This document shows, piece by piece, positions 47,901 to 60,650 of a DNA stretch of 64,000 nt. Source of the stretch: Orthonyx spaldingii (Eukaryota > Chordata > Aves > Passeriformes > Orthonychidae); contig VZTJ01000523.1 of NCBI GenBank assembly GCA_013397795.1, positions 3,782,598-3,846,597 on the forward strand. The letters are read 5' to 3'. The translations under genes and the position numbers were made by a program. Every line of letters begins with the position of its first letter. Position 1 is the first letter of the stretch. A model generated the notes under the pieces. It had not been told where the DNA came from. It was given only the letters and a program-made list of their open reading frames with translations, and did no database searches.

Positions 47901-50900
47901 TCCGTGCCCAGGGCCCGGGCGCAGCTCCCTCTCCAGCGGGGCAGCTCCGCCGTGTGCAGGCCGCCGGTGCAGCCGGGAGGGCGGCCCCGCCTCGCACCTT
48001 TTTCATTGCGGGAGGCTCCGGGCACATGGCTTATGCCCGGGCACACAGCTCATGGCAAGAGCACGGTGGCCCCTGGCAGCAGGGCAGGCAGAAGCCCTGC
48101 ATGCCCGCAGCTTCACGGGCTGATTTCTCGAGGCAGTGAGCATCTCCAAGGCCCCCAAATTGCCCCTGCTGCATCCATACACAAGATCCGCCTAGGTGAG
48201 GCATCCTGTGTATGTGCGTAGCATATCAGTAAGTTCTTATGTAACGTGTAATCGTGTAATCACACTATTCCAATAGAAGCATTCTGGAAAGAGCCTTTGA
48301 TGCTGTCTCAGCATACCATTTCTCAGGCTGTTATGTACCACAGAGCACAAAACGTAGTTGGAAAGTTGCCCTTTTTGCAGGGTGAGTGTATTCGTGTGAG
48401 ACTGCTCACCTGCTTTTCCTTTGCCTCCAGGTATGGTCCAAAAATGCCTCTTGCAGTGGACTGCACGGCAGAACTGATCCGTTGTAAGGTCCTCGATTCA
48501 TCTGGCAGACTGAAGTCACATGAGCTCATCCTCTCTTATGGGCTGGCTCTTGTAAGGTAAGGGCTCTCAAGGCCTCTGTGCTTTGAGAGAGAGACCTGGG
48601 CAGATGTCATTATTCAACTGCCTAAGTTCACTTTGTGTCTCCGGGACCACAGGGTTGTACAGCATGTGGGGAGTTGGTCTCTGAAATTCCAAGTTTCTCT
48701 GCAGCTCTTGAAAGTAACTTATCCTTTCTGTAACCTGCATGCAGGTTTGTCAACTTGATCACAGAAAGGAAACAGAAGATGGTCAGCATTCCTCTGAGAC
48801 AATTAGCCAGAGAGGTAAGTATTTGATGAGAGTTGCTTGATAATTTACATCTACACAGAAAGCATATGCATTGGTTATTAACAACACTGAGTGGAGGAAA
48901 TTGTTGGGGGTTTATTCCTTCGTAACCAAAATAACAGATACAGATGCTAGTTTATTCTAGCTACAAAGTTTTAAACAGACTTATTGCAACTTATTGGATC
49001 TAAAACTTTGTGCTTTGAAGTCACAATAAGAGGAACAAAGGCTGATGATCACTAAAGGTTTTTGAATCACATGTGATCAAAATCTTGATTTACGTGCATC
49101 TAGTCCCTCTTGACATACTGACACACGTTTTTCTTTCTCAGCCACTGAGACAGGAAAAAGAGCTAAATCTGTGGTTTATAAATTCCAGTCTTTGGCAAGC
49201 AAGGTTATACATAGAAAGCACTCATATTTGCAGGTATTTTCATCTTGTGTCTCTTCAAGTGACCTTGTCCACTTGTGTATAGAGGAGGGAAGGTTCAAGC
49301 TGTAATTGTAGTAGTAGGACCAACTTGAGTCCTTTTACTGCCAGCTGCACTGAACATCATACCTGGGACTGAACCAGTTTTGACCGTGAAGGACAGACAG
49401 TATTTGAGACTCTTCTATATATGTTTAGGCCCCTGTGATGAGAATGATGAATAAATTTTTATTTTTTTTTCTCAGTTTTTGAGAAAAGTTCTACTTCTCA
49501 CTTTTTAAAACTGATCAAGCTTAAAAGCAAAGGTCTTGCATAGTTAAAGGTAGTTGTCCTCAGGAAAGTTGCAAGAAGTTGCTTGCAAACTAGTGTGTAG
49601 ATTTGAGTATTATATATTATATTATTTATATCTTTGATATATCATTATCCAGAATGTCTCGTCCATTTAAATATAGTTTAACTGCTTCTCAGTGTCATTA
49701 AATTACATGTAACACCTCTGTCTAAAAAGAAATCTGCTGTTACATGTAACATTGAAGAATTTAAAGTGGAAAATGCAACTTTGTGTGGATCCTAGGCCAC
49801 AGCAGGAGTGGCGTCAGAGAGCTGGGCGATCCTGGCCCACTCTTGAAGTGGGAAGCACGGGAACTACGGTGCAGGAGCGACCAGGAAGGCGCCGTTCCCA
49901 CCTAGGCAGAGGCTCTCTGCAGCTCTGCAGGTGCAGTGGGAGCAGTGGGTGAGGTGTGCTGGCTGTGGTTGCAGGTGGACATCCCCGTCTGGGTCGTGGA
50001 CCTCCGGCACGAGCTGACGCACGGGAAGCTGCCGCGGCTGGCCCTGTGCCGCAAGGGTGAGTGTGGCACTGGGAGAGGTGGCCTGAGGCACACTGGGGGT
50101 GGCAGTGCCAGTGCTGCAGGCCCTGAGGGCAGCACCCCTGCCTCCGTTTCGGGGTGCTGCAGGGCAGGCAGGTCCTGGCAGGGAGAGCTGTGGTATCGGA
50201 CACCGGGAGAATTCGCCGCTGCCCTGTGGGAGTAGCTGCGCTGCGTCTGGTGGCTCCAGGTTGTGGTTCCTCACAGAGCAGATGTTCAGAGGCTTTCTCC
50301 TATCCCTGAAAACATCACTGGAAACAATGGTTTGGTGCTTTTGATTTTTGACAGCACAGGAAGTTCATCTTGCGGAAATATGTAAAAGCTTTTCCTGATG
50401 GTTTAGAGATACCTAAGACTCTTAAAAAATCCCATTTAGAGAGAAATGTAGATGCTGCAAGCCTGAATGAATGACCAACTAATGACATTTGAAGACATTC
50501 CTGGGAATTTTTGGTTAAGGATTAAGAAACCCGTTAAATAATCTTCAGCAGAGTCCTTAGATTGAATTGGGAAAATGCTGATTGAAGTAAAGGCATTTTC
50601 TTTCCATTTTATCTAATGTATGCCTAGTGTAGTCTCTGCACAAAAGAATTGTTATTGTTGTAGATGCTATGTTGACCATGGTGATACTAAAGTACTGACT
50701 TGTTTTCTCATCAGAATGCCACTTCAGGGACCCAGTTTGCTTAAATTTGACCTAGCCTGAACAAGCTGCAGTGCAATAGCAGTGTCCAATCTTTTTTTTT
50801 TCCCTAAAAAAACTATGAGTTGTTACCATGCAAGTGATACTGGACTGGAGGGGAGGGTGGTGGTGTTTTGTGATTTCTTCTTGGGGATTGGTTTTGGTTT

Positions 50901-53900
50901 GGGTTTTTGGGGGGTTTTTGTTTGTTTGTGTTTTTTAAACTTGTTCACCTTTTCATTAATGGAGGTTTTTCTTGTGTTTTCAGGGTTCATAACTGGTTAA
51001 GAGCATTTATTTTCATAATACAAGTTAGCAATATGCCACCTATATTATTTTTTGCTGTAACACAAATCCTCACTGAGAAGAGAATGTTTTCTGTTCTCCA
51101 TTAGGTTGTGATGTTGTGCTGGACTGGCTACGGAAGATGTATTGGAGCCGTCAGCTGGGCAATAACTTGTGTGAAGAAAGTGAGGGTGAGGATGAGGAAG
51201 AAGAGCAGGAAGAGGGGGAAGCAAATGGAGAGTTGGATGCTGATGCATGGGAGATTCAAACCCCACAGCATGAGGCCTGTCAGAAACACAAGGAATTCCA
51301 TGGTAGGTGTTCCTAGAACAATGGCAGATACAAGGATTAGATATGCTGGGGAAAGCAGTTGAAATGTGTCACCTTCTAGCATAAAGATACACTTTCAGCT
51401 CAGGTTTTGGGATTCCTCTTTGGGCCTTGATGGATGGCTGGGGTTGACTGAGTGGTTTGGTAGTATTTCTCCAAATCTATAGCACTTTGGTTTGTGAATA
51501 GCTGTAGCGCTGTTGCAACTGTTGCAAAATGCAAGTGTAAGGAATACAAATATGCATCAGAACATAAACTGCATATGGCAACAATTTCTTCCTACACTGA
51601 TCTATTTAGGGATTTGCTTTTGAGCTGTCTGGGTTTATCCAACTTACCTATTTTTGGCTGCTGCTAGTGATAAAATATGGAAATCGTGGTTCTACCTCAC
51701 TTGAGAAAATTTATGTTGCTGGAAAAGTCTGGGAGTTTTGGGAGTCTTCAGTGTGTTGTCTGAACAGAATTGCTGACTTCATTTGACTGATGCCTTCCTT
51801 GAGTGTAAATTTAGCAAAACTAAGCAGCTTCCTTAGATGCAAAACTCCCTTACATAGTTGGTCTTTTGCTTAAATGATATATTTATGTTTATTTCTAGAA
51901 AAAGTCAGAGATGTTCTGACATCTTACAAGAATGAGCAATTTCGGGTAAGTGCACTCTGTTGATCAGCACTTTTGTTAATTCTCTTATCTTTCTTGGGCA
52001 ATGTGTCTTCCTTGTTGCCTTAGTTAGTTCCTCGTTCAGGTCTGTCTGCTACTGTTGTCATACATGGCTTGCCAAAGGAAAACTTCACTACAGAGAACAA
52101 GCACTTTGAGCTGTGACAGGTCCTAATGTGGACACTTTGTTCAGGTTTATAAAGGAAGTCTGTACTTATTGAAGACCCCAAGGAAGGGGGACTTTTGTGA
52201 ATTTTTTCAATTGCTGTTGAAGTACTTGTGGCATGTGCATCTTCTTGTCATAGCAGTGATGTCTTTGTCTTTGCCATAGGAGTATATTTTCTGTTAATGC
52301 TTGAATTTTTCCTTCACTCAGGTTATGCAGACTATGCAGTCTCTGTCAAAGTCTCGAGAATTGTGGTCTGATTCCTCTTCAGAAGTGGACTGGATTTTGG
52401 CTCAGATCAAAGACCTGGTGCAGGAAAACAGGTGTGTCTCTGATAAAGAACTGAGGTGAAAGGTACAGTGCTGAACTGTGCTGAATAAAGACCTATTAAA
52501 TTGCCTTTTTATAGTGTCCTATAGCTGATCATGGAGAAAGCAATTAGTAGATTTACTCAACATCTTTGAGGACTGAGTTGTTGATCTGTGCTAATGAGCA
52601 ATGTTCCTTGTGCCAGATGGTCTCCAAGGTTGTCTCAGAGATGCTGGCCCCAAGGCATGCAGCATCTTCAGTGTCTTCAAAAGCTCCCAACAACCCTACA
52701 GAGATTTTAATTTCACAGTAACCTTTAGAATTCTTAAAAATTGCAGGGCAATACTTGGCATTTTCTATATTTCCTATTTTCTATTACTACAGAGCCTCTA
52801 GGACCCAGTGTGCTGAGACTTTCTTATTACCATATAAATTTGCATGGAGATCTTGAGCTGCTTTGAGAAATCTAATCAGTGTAACTGTAGAGGGGAGAGA
52901 GTATCATATTGCAGATAAGAACTATAACTCGTGATGTTTTGAATATAAATATATATGCCATACAAGAACAGCATTACCAGATCTTCTGTTCAAACAAAAA
53001 ACTCTCCATTCCCTCCTCACAGTTTCAGGTATTTGGCTGTCAGACTTGTTTCAGAACTGGTGCAAGTGGTGTTTTGATATGTAAAGGAATAAGTGGCAGT
53101 AATAAGTCTCTCTGCTCTAGGGAGACAGTGGCTGAAGCTCTTCTCAGTGATGGCTTTCTAATCCCAAAGATGGATTGTCTGAAGATGCTAAATATCAAGT
53201 ATGAAGGTTAGTGTTTTATGCACCTCCCAAGTAGAAAATGCATAGCTAGTGTAATGATCAAATCTGTTCTTTTTTTCTCATTATATTGAAATCTGTAATT
53301 GTCTGCATATTTTTTGTATATCTAGGTCCTTAAACATCTTTTGCCCTGTTCTCCAGAATCCCTTATGGCCATGCTTAGCTATTGCTTTTCATAAATCTCT
53401 TAGCATGGAAGGACAGCTCTTCAGCACAGCATGTCTAGTCAATACATCTTTCAAAGCTTATATCTCTGCCCTTTTCTGCAATAGTTGCTGATTTCAGGAA
53501 CTCCCACTAGTTTCTTTTCTATATTGAAGATTTGAAGCAAATCAAAACGAGTGAGGTTTTTTGAGCCTCGTTCACCAGTTGGCATCTTAGTTCCAAGCTG
53601 CTGCCCATATCTGTGGAGTTGCATTTATTGTTTGCAAGAGAATTAGGCCCCTAGAGGGAATGAAAATAAATAAATTCCCTATTTCACAGCCCAAGAACTT
53701 TCCAAGAAAGATTCTCAAATTTCTGTGACTAAATAACAGTAGAAAAATTTAAAAGCTTTTTGATTTTATGTTGCTTGGCTCAATGAACCTTTTCTTTGCA
53801 GTATATTTTTAGACAGAATAGCTTTTCATTATGTGTGAAATAAGATGAAACTGGAAAGGGATTAGCAAAATAGGTAGATCTTCCTTTGTTAATAATTTCC

Positions 53901-56900
53901 TTGTGCTAATTATCAAATTGCTACTTAATTTACTTGCCTAGCATAAGCAAAATAATAGTTTCAGGTTCAGTGAGGACCTCAGGAAATATCCTGGAATCAA
54001 TGATCTTAGAACAAACCTCTTTAGTTTGGAGAAAGTGTCACACCTGTTATTTCATAAAAAAATTACAAAACACCAATTTCTGGCTTCTCTGTTTTGTTTT
54101 GTTTTTTCTTCTTATTGCAGCAAATAAAGAGGTATGGCAATTCAAAATTCCCCCGACATTTTACTGCTTTTGGCAGCCTTTGCTGTCAGGCCTCCTTTCA
54201 CGAAGTTTTACACAGATCCTAATAGAGAAAATGTTTATAGAGTTGAAGGAATGTTCTGACTCTTCAGAACTCCGGCCTCAGTTCTTGATCAACTGGATTT
54301 CTGAGTTGCTGACTGGCATTGCCAAAGTAAACGCTGGTGAGTTTGTCTGGAATTTCTGTGTTGAAAAAAGCATAAGAGTTTCTTCTGTACTGGTGTAAGA
54401 CTGCACTGGTAAAGTGGTGGGACCTTTATACTTGAAGTGCAGTAGCCTAATAAGTACATTTTGTCGTGTGAACATAAAGCTTTTATTGTTGCATTTCTTA
54501 GACTTTTCAGCCTGCAGCTTGTGCATGTCATGTATTTCTTAGCAAAAAACTGAAATTTTTATTGGTAAGTTTGCTGCAGCAGCCTCCTAAAGAGAGGAAA
54601 AGCCAATCTCACAGGAAAGATCAGGTCCTTAAGTGCTGATTTTTCCAGATATCAGTACTTGTAGGAAATATTCTCCTTATCTGCTCTCTGCTACTGATAT
54701 GTGTGGTCTGTTATGAGACCCCTGTTCCCAGTTCTTTCCTCCCTTAACAGAAGCCTGCCTTTATAAGATACTAAATAGTGTTGCTGTCCTTTATTGATGC
54801 TATCACAGGATTTTTGTCTTCTAAACTTACACAAAAATATTAAGTATTTTGTTTTCAGTTCCTGACTCCTTCGAACTGTTAAAATTGCCAAATTGTACAA
54901 TTAATTTCAGAGATGGGCACTGAAGGGCCTTAATTGTTCAGAGTGTCACAGGTATTCTGCTAACAGGGTTTTTATACTGTGACACAGTGCGTCCTTGCAG
55001 AGCTTTCCATCCCTTAATTTTGGTGCCTCTTCTGTCTTCTCCTGGTCTGGCTCAGACTACACAAAGATTTTGCCAGTATCTCAGGCAGTCAGAGGTTAAT
55101 ATTTGGTGTTTTCACTCAAGAGCTGAGCGTGTCTATGATATACCAGGATCCCTGAAGGATGCTGGTTCTCAGCTGTTAAATCCACTCTTTGCAGAGCTAT
55201 CTGGAATGATACTGGATCCCAGATAGAGTAATACTGCATTTATTTGGGATAATACTGTTCAAACACGTTTTGTGGCTTTCCTGTCTGGGGTGACATGCAC
55301 AGGGCCAACTTGGGAATGTCTGCACTGCCCTGTGGCCAGGCCTGGTGGAGCTGCCCGAGCTGTCCATGCATGGCCAAGTCCTTTGTAACAACCTTAATAT
55401 ACTTGGTCAATACCTCTGGTCGTCATGAACTAGGGTTAAAATGCCAGCTTATTTGAGGATGTGTTCCAGTAAAAGTGCAGAGGGGTGAAGGGTATATTTT
55501 TGATGAGTTTTGATCACCCTGTTGTTTTCATTATCTTTGAAGGGAAGAAAAAACAACAGTGTAACAAACAGGTGTCTGTGAAGGAGCTGTTCCTCCACAA
55601 AGTTCCTTTGCAGTGGATAAGACTGACTGACAGTTGCTTGGAAGCTCCCTGCTGGGCCACCCCACATCTTCTTCAGCTGTAAGTTTGATCCTGTGACCTG
55701 GAAAAGGAACAGCAGACAGTGCTCTGTGACAGCTTTGGTGTCTTAGTGATGTGCTGAGCTATAGCTGCATTCCATTGCCTCTCCTTGCATCTGGCAGAAA
55801 TTGTAACAGGTGCCTATAAAGCCATGCTTGCTGCTATTCATCTCCCCATTGATTACACACAAAGAGAAGAAGGAAAAGAATTTTAAAGGATTGCACCTTC
55901 AAAATGAAAGCAGAGGTTATCTGGGGAGGTATTTAAAGAAGCAACCTGTTCAGAAGCAAAGTGAATTGGGAGAGGTGTGACTGCTTATTCAGGTGATAGG
56001 AATTTACCACAGCTCCTAACTTTCATACATGAAAACAGCAAAGCCATAGTTCAGTTAGAAGTGTCCGAAGTTCTTAATTTTAATCACAGAGTATTCCAGC
56101 ATCCACTGACCAGGGAATAATCAGATTGTGCCTGTTAGATGAGCTATGTTAGCCAGCTGTCCTGGAGAAAACACACACTTAAAAGCAAAAAAGACTCCAG
56201 ATGAAGATTTATCAACCCTTTTAAGACTTTTCCATTGCCCTTTTTCCTTTTTAGGATCCTCACAATCATGAGACCTCGCTTGCCACGTTCTTCTCGGAAG
56301 AACCTTCTCTACCTTGCTTCCATTTACACAGAAGGAGCTGCCCCTTTGTCCAGTCCAGGCCTCTCTTCAGATGGCAGTGAACAGCCAATTTATACTATAG
56401 AGAGCTTACAGTGGAGAGCCAGGCAAGAAAATCAGGTTAAAAATCAAGGGCAGACTGTGGAGAAACAAGAAGATGTGCCAGAGAGAGATGATGGTGTAGA
56501 GGAAGTGGAAGAGGAGGAAGAAGAGATGGTAACTGAAACAAATCCTGTGGAAGGACTTGCTCATCCTGGTACCATGGTGGCCATTGCTGAGAAAAGGGCA
56601 GCTCTGCAAGGGTCCCCCTGGCAGATCACTGCAGGTAAAAAGGGACTCTGAGATTTAGACAGTTTTCATCACTGACAAATATTAATTGAAATGCAAAGAC
56701 ATCTCAGTCCTTTCAGCCTGGCCATAATTAAATTGTGCTTTAAAGTCACCTAAATGCCAAATTACTGAAAAATGTGGGTTTTCCAGTCTTGTTTATGTGC
56801 AGGAGTCATTTCTCTTTAAGCTCGTAAAATACTGTGAGTGTCTTTTTCAGGAGCATGCTATTACAGTCTCATTAATTTTTTTATTAGGCTTTTCCAAACT

Positions 56901-59900
56901 GTTTACAATTTCAGTGTATCCAGTTGATGGGGCAGCATATATGCCCACTGTGAATGGTGAAGAAAATATGGATGTTTCTTGGACTTCTGTTTGTCAGACT
57001 TGGGGGTATTTGAAAGCAGTTTGTGAACCTAAGTTCCATGCTGTGGGAAAATGGTTGTTATGACACGGTAGCAAACAAAGGAAAGGAGCAAGACAAGTTT
57101 TTAGAAGGAATAAACAGTACATCCAGTGTTTTGTTAGCTTGATTATGGCAGCTGTATGTTCTCATTGGGGTTGGAGGTCTCTGTAGCTAAGAATTTTGGA
57201 TGAGTCATGGAGGGACTCGAACACAGGAGGAGGAAGATGGTGGAGAGGAGTTGGAGTTAAAATGACATTTAAAGGAAAAAAAAGCAGCCACTAGAAGACT
57301 GAACTTTTGTACTCCACTCACTGGGAAATTTTCTGAAGTAAAAAAAAAAAGAAAAAGAGATCTTCGTTATGCTGATGTGAACAGTTTGTTAGAACTGGGT
57401 GTTTTGAGAACAGAAGCAAAATTGTCCTCTGCTTCTGTGACATTGGTCCAGATCATTTGCTGAATGGCTGAGTTGCATGAGGCAGTATTTGTGACTTGGG
57501 GGAGGGTGATCTTGTGTTTTGAAAAACTCTTTGGGAAACTCAGACTTCTTGCTTTTGCACTGTTTTTATCTAGATGAAGTACGATGGAAAGACTTTCCTC
57601 TTGGGAAACTCCCAGGTCAGACAGATGACCCTGATGGTCTCATGTTGGATAATTATTCTATGATGTCTCTGCTTGATCAGCCAGTGAGGGATGACTGGAA
57701 GTCTCTCAATACAAAGTGAGTAACAGTGTGGGTGGGACCTTGCCCCTGAACCATGAAATGCATTTCTCTCTCAATGCCTTTTACTATACCATGTGAAAAA
57801 TTAGGGCTGAGATTTCCTTTTTACTTCTGTTTAAACAGTTGGGCCCAAACATCTACTACTGTCTCTAATACCTACTAAACCTACCCTAATGGTATCCTTT
57901 GAGGATGCCATCTTACAATACTACTATCTTCACTCCTCCTGCTCTTTTTTAAAAGAAACCATTGCAAGGATTATGAAATGCTGCTGTTCAGCAGGTATCA
58001 GCACAGCCCCAGCAGGTTTGAAAACTTAAGTTTCTATTAGCTGGGGCTCTGATCCTCAGTATGTTGGCAGTGCTCAGTGACCTTTTAGAGCTGTAGCTGG
58101 TAATTTAGAGCTGCAGATCTGACCTCAGAAAAGAAATATGGATTGTCCTGGCAATAACAGGAACATTCCGTAAAGTTTCAGTCAGATCACCTTTGTTACT
58201 AAATTAAGCTTATCCAGTTAAAGCATCCCATTGAAGATGTTTTAATAGGGTCATTACTTCACACTTTGAAGTCACAGGAACTTGAATGCTATAAGCTGTC
58301 AAATCAGTTTCATCACATACATATAAACCTGTCTCCTAGTATTTTAATCCAAGGAATGCTTCAGAATATAAATCAATTGCAGTTATTTTCCTTAGCACTT
58401 GATTGGACAACTTTCTAATCACTGATTCTTTTGTATGGTTGGTGGGCCCAATCTACTAGCAATGTGATGAACTGAGAATCATGCAGTCTGGGGTATTTTG
58501 TTGAGAAGAAATCTTGCACATGTTCATATTTTCACATATTCAGAGTTGTGTTCAGATTCTAAGCTTCCAGTTTCAAATCTTCTGAAGAGTAAGGCTTCCA
58601 TTCTTCTCCATCCTCTTGGTCATCCTCCCTGGCATCAAATTAATTGACCTTCCCTTATCAATAACATTGTGTTCCTTTGAAGGAGGATGCCTAGACTGCA
58701 TTTTGAAATATCATTTAGTCATGGTGAGGACTGATAGTATATTAATTGCAGGCTAAAGAGCTACAAGCCAGATATGTAAATTTCAGGCTGTTTTTTGAAC
58801 AGTGTAATGTGTCATAGAGCTCATATGACTAGAAAATACTCATGCAGAAAATGAGAAAGCACATACCAGGCCAAAAGTAACTTGTGTTTCTGCATCTCTT
58901 TGTGTGGGGAAAGGGGCAGACAGTTTGTTCCACTCAGATTACAGCCTGGCAGGATGCCAAGGAAAAAAGTCTTAGAAAGAAACATGAGGAAAACCTGTTG
59001 TTACCACAAATAGAAAGGAGCAGAACCTGATTTATTCCTGTAGCTGTGCCTGGAAACAACCCAGGTTTCATCAGGAGTGCTACAACGGCAGCTTGTTCAT
59101 TATTATTTCCCTTGCATAGCAGCTTCTCCATTTGCCAAAGGACATGTGGTATTGGAAAGGTGGTCTGACTTGCCCAAGGCAGAAGAAAGCAGATTTTCTT
59201 GACTGCTTACATTTTCTTCTGTGTACAAACCCTGTCCTCTGTCTTGTAGCTACGTGGGTTTTTTGCTTCCCCATCAAAGGTGTTTGTATGGCCTGTTCCA
59301 GAAGGGGTGTTTGCTATTTACGTTTTTGGTACTGCCCTCTAAGTTCTCTGCCTGCAGAGAGCTGTCCTGCGAGGCTCAGGAAGGCAGGTACCAAAGGATG
59401 GTATGAGAGAGTGTGAAAACTTGATGTTTTACTTTGAAAATATCTGTGAGGTGATTGGAAAAAGCATCTGCAGCAACAAAGGGACATGCCCTTTCTAAAA
59501 GCAATGTCCTTCCTTGTGCTTCTGCAGTTCCTTCCTCCCAAAAGGTTGTGTTCATTGTTGGGTTTTCTGGTGCCTGCTGTGCATGTGTATTGTCAAAGTT
59601 CATGTTTAGTGTTGCTGAGGCAATCTCTGAAGCTTTGAATAGCTGCTGTCATCCTCGGGCAGATGTTTTGGGTTTTGTGATGAGCATATGTGGTTTTTAT
59701 TAGCTCCCAGTGTCAGTTTTACCTGACAGCAGGAGCAAATAATGACCACTTGGAGAGTTTTCTGAGGGTGGAGCTGCTGACATGCTGTTGCTTTAGGGGT
59801 TGCATCCTTGAATGTCTCTGTAAGTCCCATGACTTCTTTCTAAAGTCATAGAAATGGGCAGTATCAGGATAAGCACTGTAAGATTTGTAACTTGTGACAG

Positions 59901-60354
59901 ACTGTTCTCTTGTCAATTGCTTGCTGTGTTAGCATTTCACCTGATGAGCTTGTGTTCCTAGCTGCAAAGGACAGAGGAAGGTTCAGATGAAAATTGTTCT
60001 CTGGTTATTTTTGCAGTCACTTCTCCCTCAGAATTGTTAGTACCTGGTCACCTTTCTTTTGGTTTGTGCCTTGTACCTTTCACGTTTCAGGACTATTGCC
60101 TCTCTTGAACAAACTGATTAAAAACTAAGGTCATGCCAACAGATAAATGTTTTAGAGCTAAAAATGAGAAATGTCTTGGAAATAAAGTGCTATCAAAATT
60201 ACGTTGGTGATGTAGGTTTCTAAATCAGCCCAGTGCTAATGTGCTTTATTCTCTTCCTCACAGCTCTGCGGAATTGAATATTCCCACGACAGGAGGATTG
60301 TTATGGACCCAGAATGACTTCCATAAAATAAAAAGTGGCCTTCAACTTTTCTGA
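47618..60354 (+). CDS. LAS1L: LAS1-like ribosome biogenesis endoribonuclease (13 coding exons)
   Basis: LAS1L is the nucleolar endoribonuclease that, with the kinase NOL9, cuts ITS2 of pre-rRNA during 60S maturation; it also associates with PELP1, TEX10 and WDR18. Coding exons: 47618-47823, 48431-48556, 48745-48814, 49975-50056, 51105-51302, 51899-51945, 52322-52431, 53121-53206, 54121-54336, 55543-55678, 56255-56634, 57574-57715, 60264-60354. All introns are GT-AG, and the lengths sum to 1,890 nt, in frame, giving 629 residues. Visible features: family signature VVAW..RAEWDQVMV (residues 32-46); LAVDCTAELIRCKVLD; the HEPN nuclease motif RHELTH (R145, H150); acidic tracts near residues 180-200 and 500-520; and the conserved C-terminal end GLQLF. 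Human LAS1L is longer (734 aa), mainly in acidic regions. A second ATG lies three codons after the chosen start, so the exact start is uncertain. The gene looks intact. Confidence 0.96.
48431..48556 (+). CDS. LAS1L: LAS1L exon 2
   Basis: Acceptor TTGCCTCCAG. Encodes YGPKMPLAVDCTAELIRCK and YGLALVR, the conserved N-terminal LAS1 helices. Donor AG|GTAAGG. Confidence 0.95.
48745..48814 (+). CDS. LAS1L: LAS1L exon 3
   Basis: Acceptor CATGCAG. Encodes FVNLITERKQKMVSIPL and LARE, aligned with human RFVNLISERK. Donor GTAAGT. Phase ends at a codon boundary. Confidence 0.95.
49975..50056 (+). CDS. LAS1L: LAS1L exon 4 (HEPN catalytic motif)
   Basis: Acceptor GGTTGCAG. Encodes VDIPVWVVDLRHELTHGKLP. 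RHELTH is the R-x4-H HEPN RNase motif, with both catalytic residues present. Donor G|GTGAGT. This exon is much more GC-rich than its flanks. Confidence 0.95.
51105..51302 (+). CDS. LAS1L: LAS1L exon 5
   Basis: Acceptor CTCCATTAG. Encodes CDVVLDWLRKMYWSRQLG, then an acidic Glu/Asp tract (SEGEDEEEEQEEGEANGE). Human has a longer acidic insert here. Donor G|GTAGGT. Confidence 0.93.
51899..51945 (+). CDS. LAS1L: LAS1L exon 6
   Basis: 47-nt exon. Acceptor TATTTCTAG, encodes EKVRDVLTSYKNEQFR (cf. human ARELLVSYEEEQF), donor GTAAGT. Confidence 0.92.
52322..52431 (+). CDS. LAS1L: LAS1L exon 7
   Basis: Acceptor TTCACTCAG. Encodes VMQTMQSLSKSRELWSDSSS and VDWILAQIKDLVQEN. Donor AG|GTGTGT is weaker than the others. 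Confidence 0.92.
53121..53206 (+). CDS. LAS1L: LAS1L exon 8
   Basis: Acceptor CTGCTCTAG. Encodes ETVAEALLSDGFLIPKMDCL, matching human AVLDAFLDDGFLVPTFEQL. Donor G|GTTAGT. Confidence 0.93.
54121..54336 (+). CDS. LAS1L: LAS1L exon 9
   Basis: Acceptor CTTATTGCAG. Encodes FWQPLLSGLLSRSFTQILIE and RPQFLINWISELLTGIAK, the conserved central helical region. Donor G|GTGAGT. Confidence 0.95.
55543..55678 (+). CDS. LAS1L: LAS1L exon 10
   Basis: Acceptor ATCTTTGAAG has a weak pyrimidine tract. Encodes a basic start (GKKKQQCNKQ), then WIRLTDSCLEAPCWATPHLL, cf. human VESCLGSPCWASPQLL. Donor CT|GTAAGT. Confidence 0.9.
56255..56634 (+). CDS. LAS1L: LAS1L exon 11 (acidic domain)
   Basis: Longest exon, 380 nt. 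Acceptor TTCCTTTTTAG. Encodes NLLYLASIYTEG, a linker, an acidic run (DDGVEEVEEEEEEMVTE), then AEKRAALQGSPWQITA, matching human AQKRGALQGSAWQVSS. Donor G|GTAAAA. Confidence 0.95.
57574..57715 (+). CDS. LAS1L: LAS1L exon 12
   Basis: Acceptor TTTTATCTAG. Encodes VRWKDFPLGKLPGQTDDPDG and MLDNYSMMSLLDQPV, strongly conserved with the human C-terminal region. Donor AA|GTGAGT. Confidence 0.95.
60264..60354 (+). CDS. LAS1L: LAS1L exon 13 (last coding exon)
   Basis: Acceptor CTTCCTCACAG after a 2.5-kb intron. Encodes TGGLLWTQNDFHKIKSGLQL plus F and TGA. The terminal segment matches human GLLWSQ...GLQLF, a C-terminal tail that in the yeast homologue contacts the Grc3 kinase. Confidence 0.95.
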
Positions 60355-60650
60355 CACAGCAGCAGAGTGACTTTTAGTTCTGTGACTTTTAGTGTTGCAC
60401 AAGTTAAGTGACATGGAAGATCTAGTGATGGTGGTGGGGAAATAGTCACTCCAGGAGACGTTGTTGCTGTGATTTATTGATTTTTACCATGTAAAATCAC
60501 TGTTTTATAAAAGTGTGTTTTAAGTTGCATGTACAGTAACCATTGTCTTGCTTAACCAGTTGGTTTGTCAAATACAAATAAGTGTACTTTGGAATCCCTC
60601 CGTGTTCCTTAACTTTTTCATGGTTAATAAATACAACTGACTGAAGGCAA
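60355..60650 (+). other. LAS1L: LAS1L 3' UTR with polyadenylation signal
   Basis: About 300 bases from the stop to AATAAA at 60,626-60,631. Cleavage is expected some 15-25 bases later. No earlier canonical signal is preferred. Confidence 0.75.

Noticed and set aside
47032..48123. Open frame of 363 codons overlapping LAS1L exon 1
   Set aside because: It begins in CR1 sequence and crosses the promoter in a different frame from LAS1L.
49041..49125. C/D-box snoRNA-like segment in a LAS1L intron (TGATGA ... CTGA)
   Set aside because: The C box starts with the wrong base and no terminal stem pairs, so it is probably chance.
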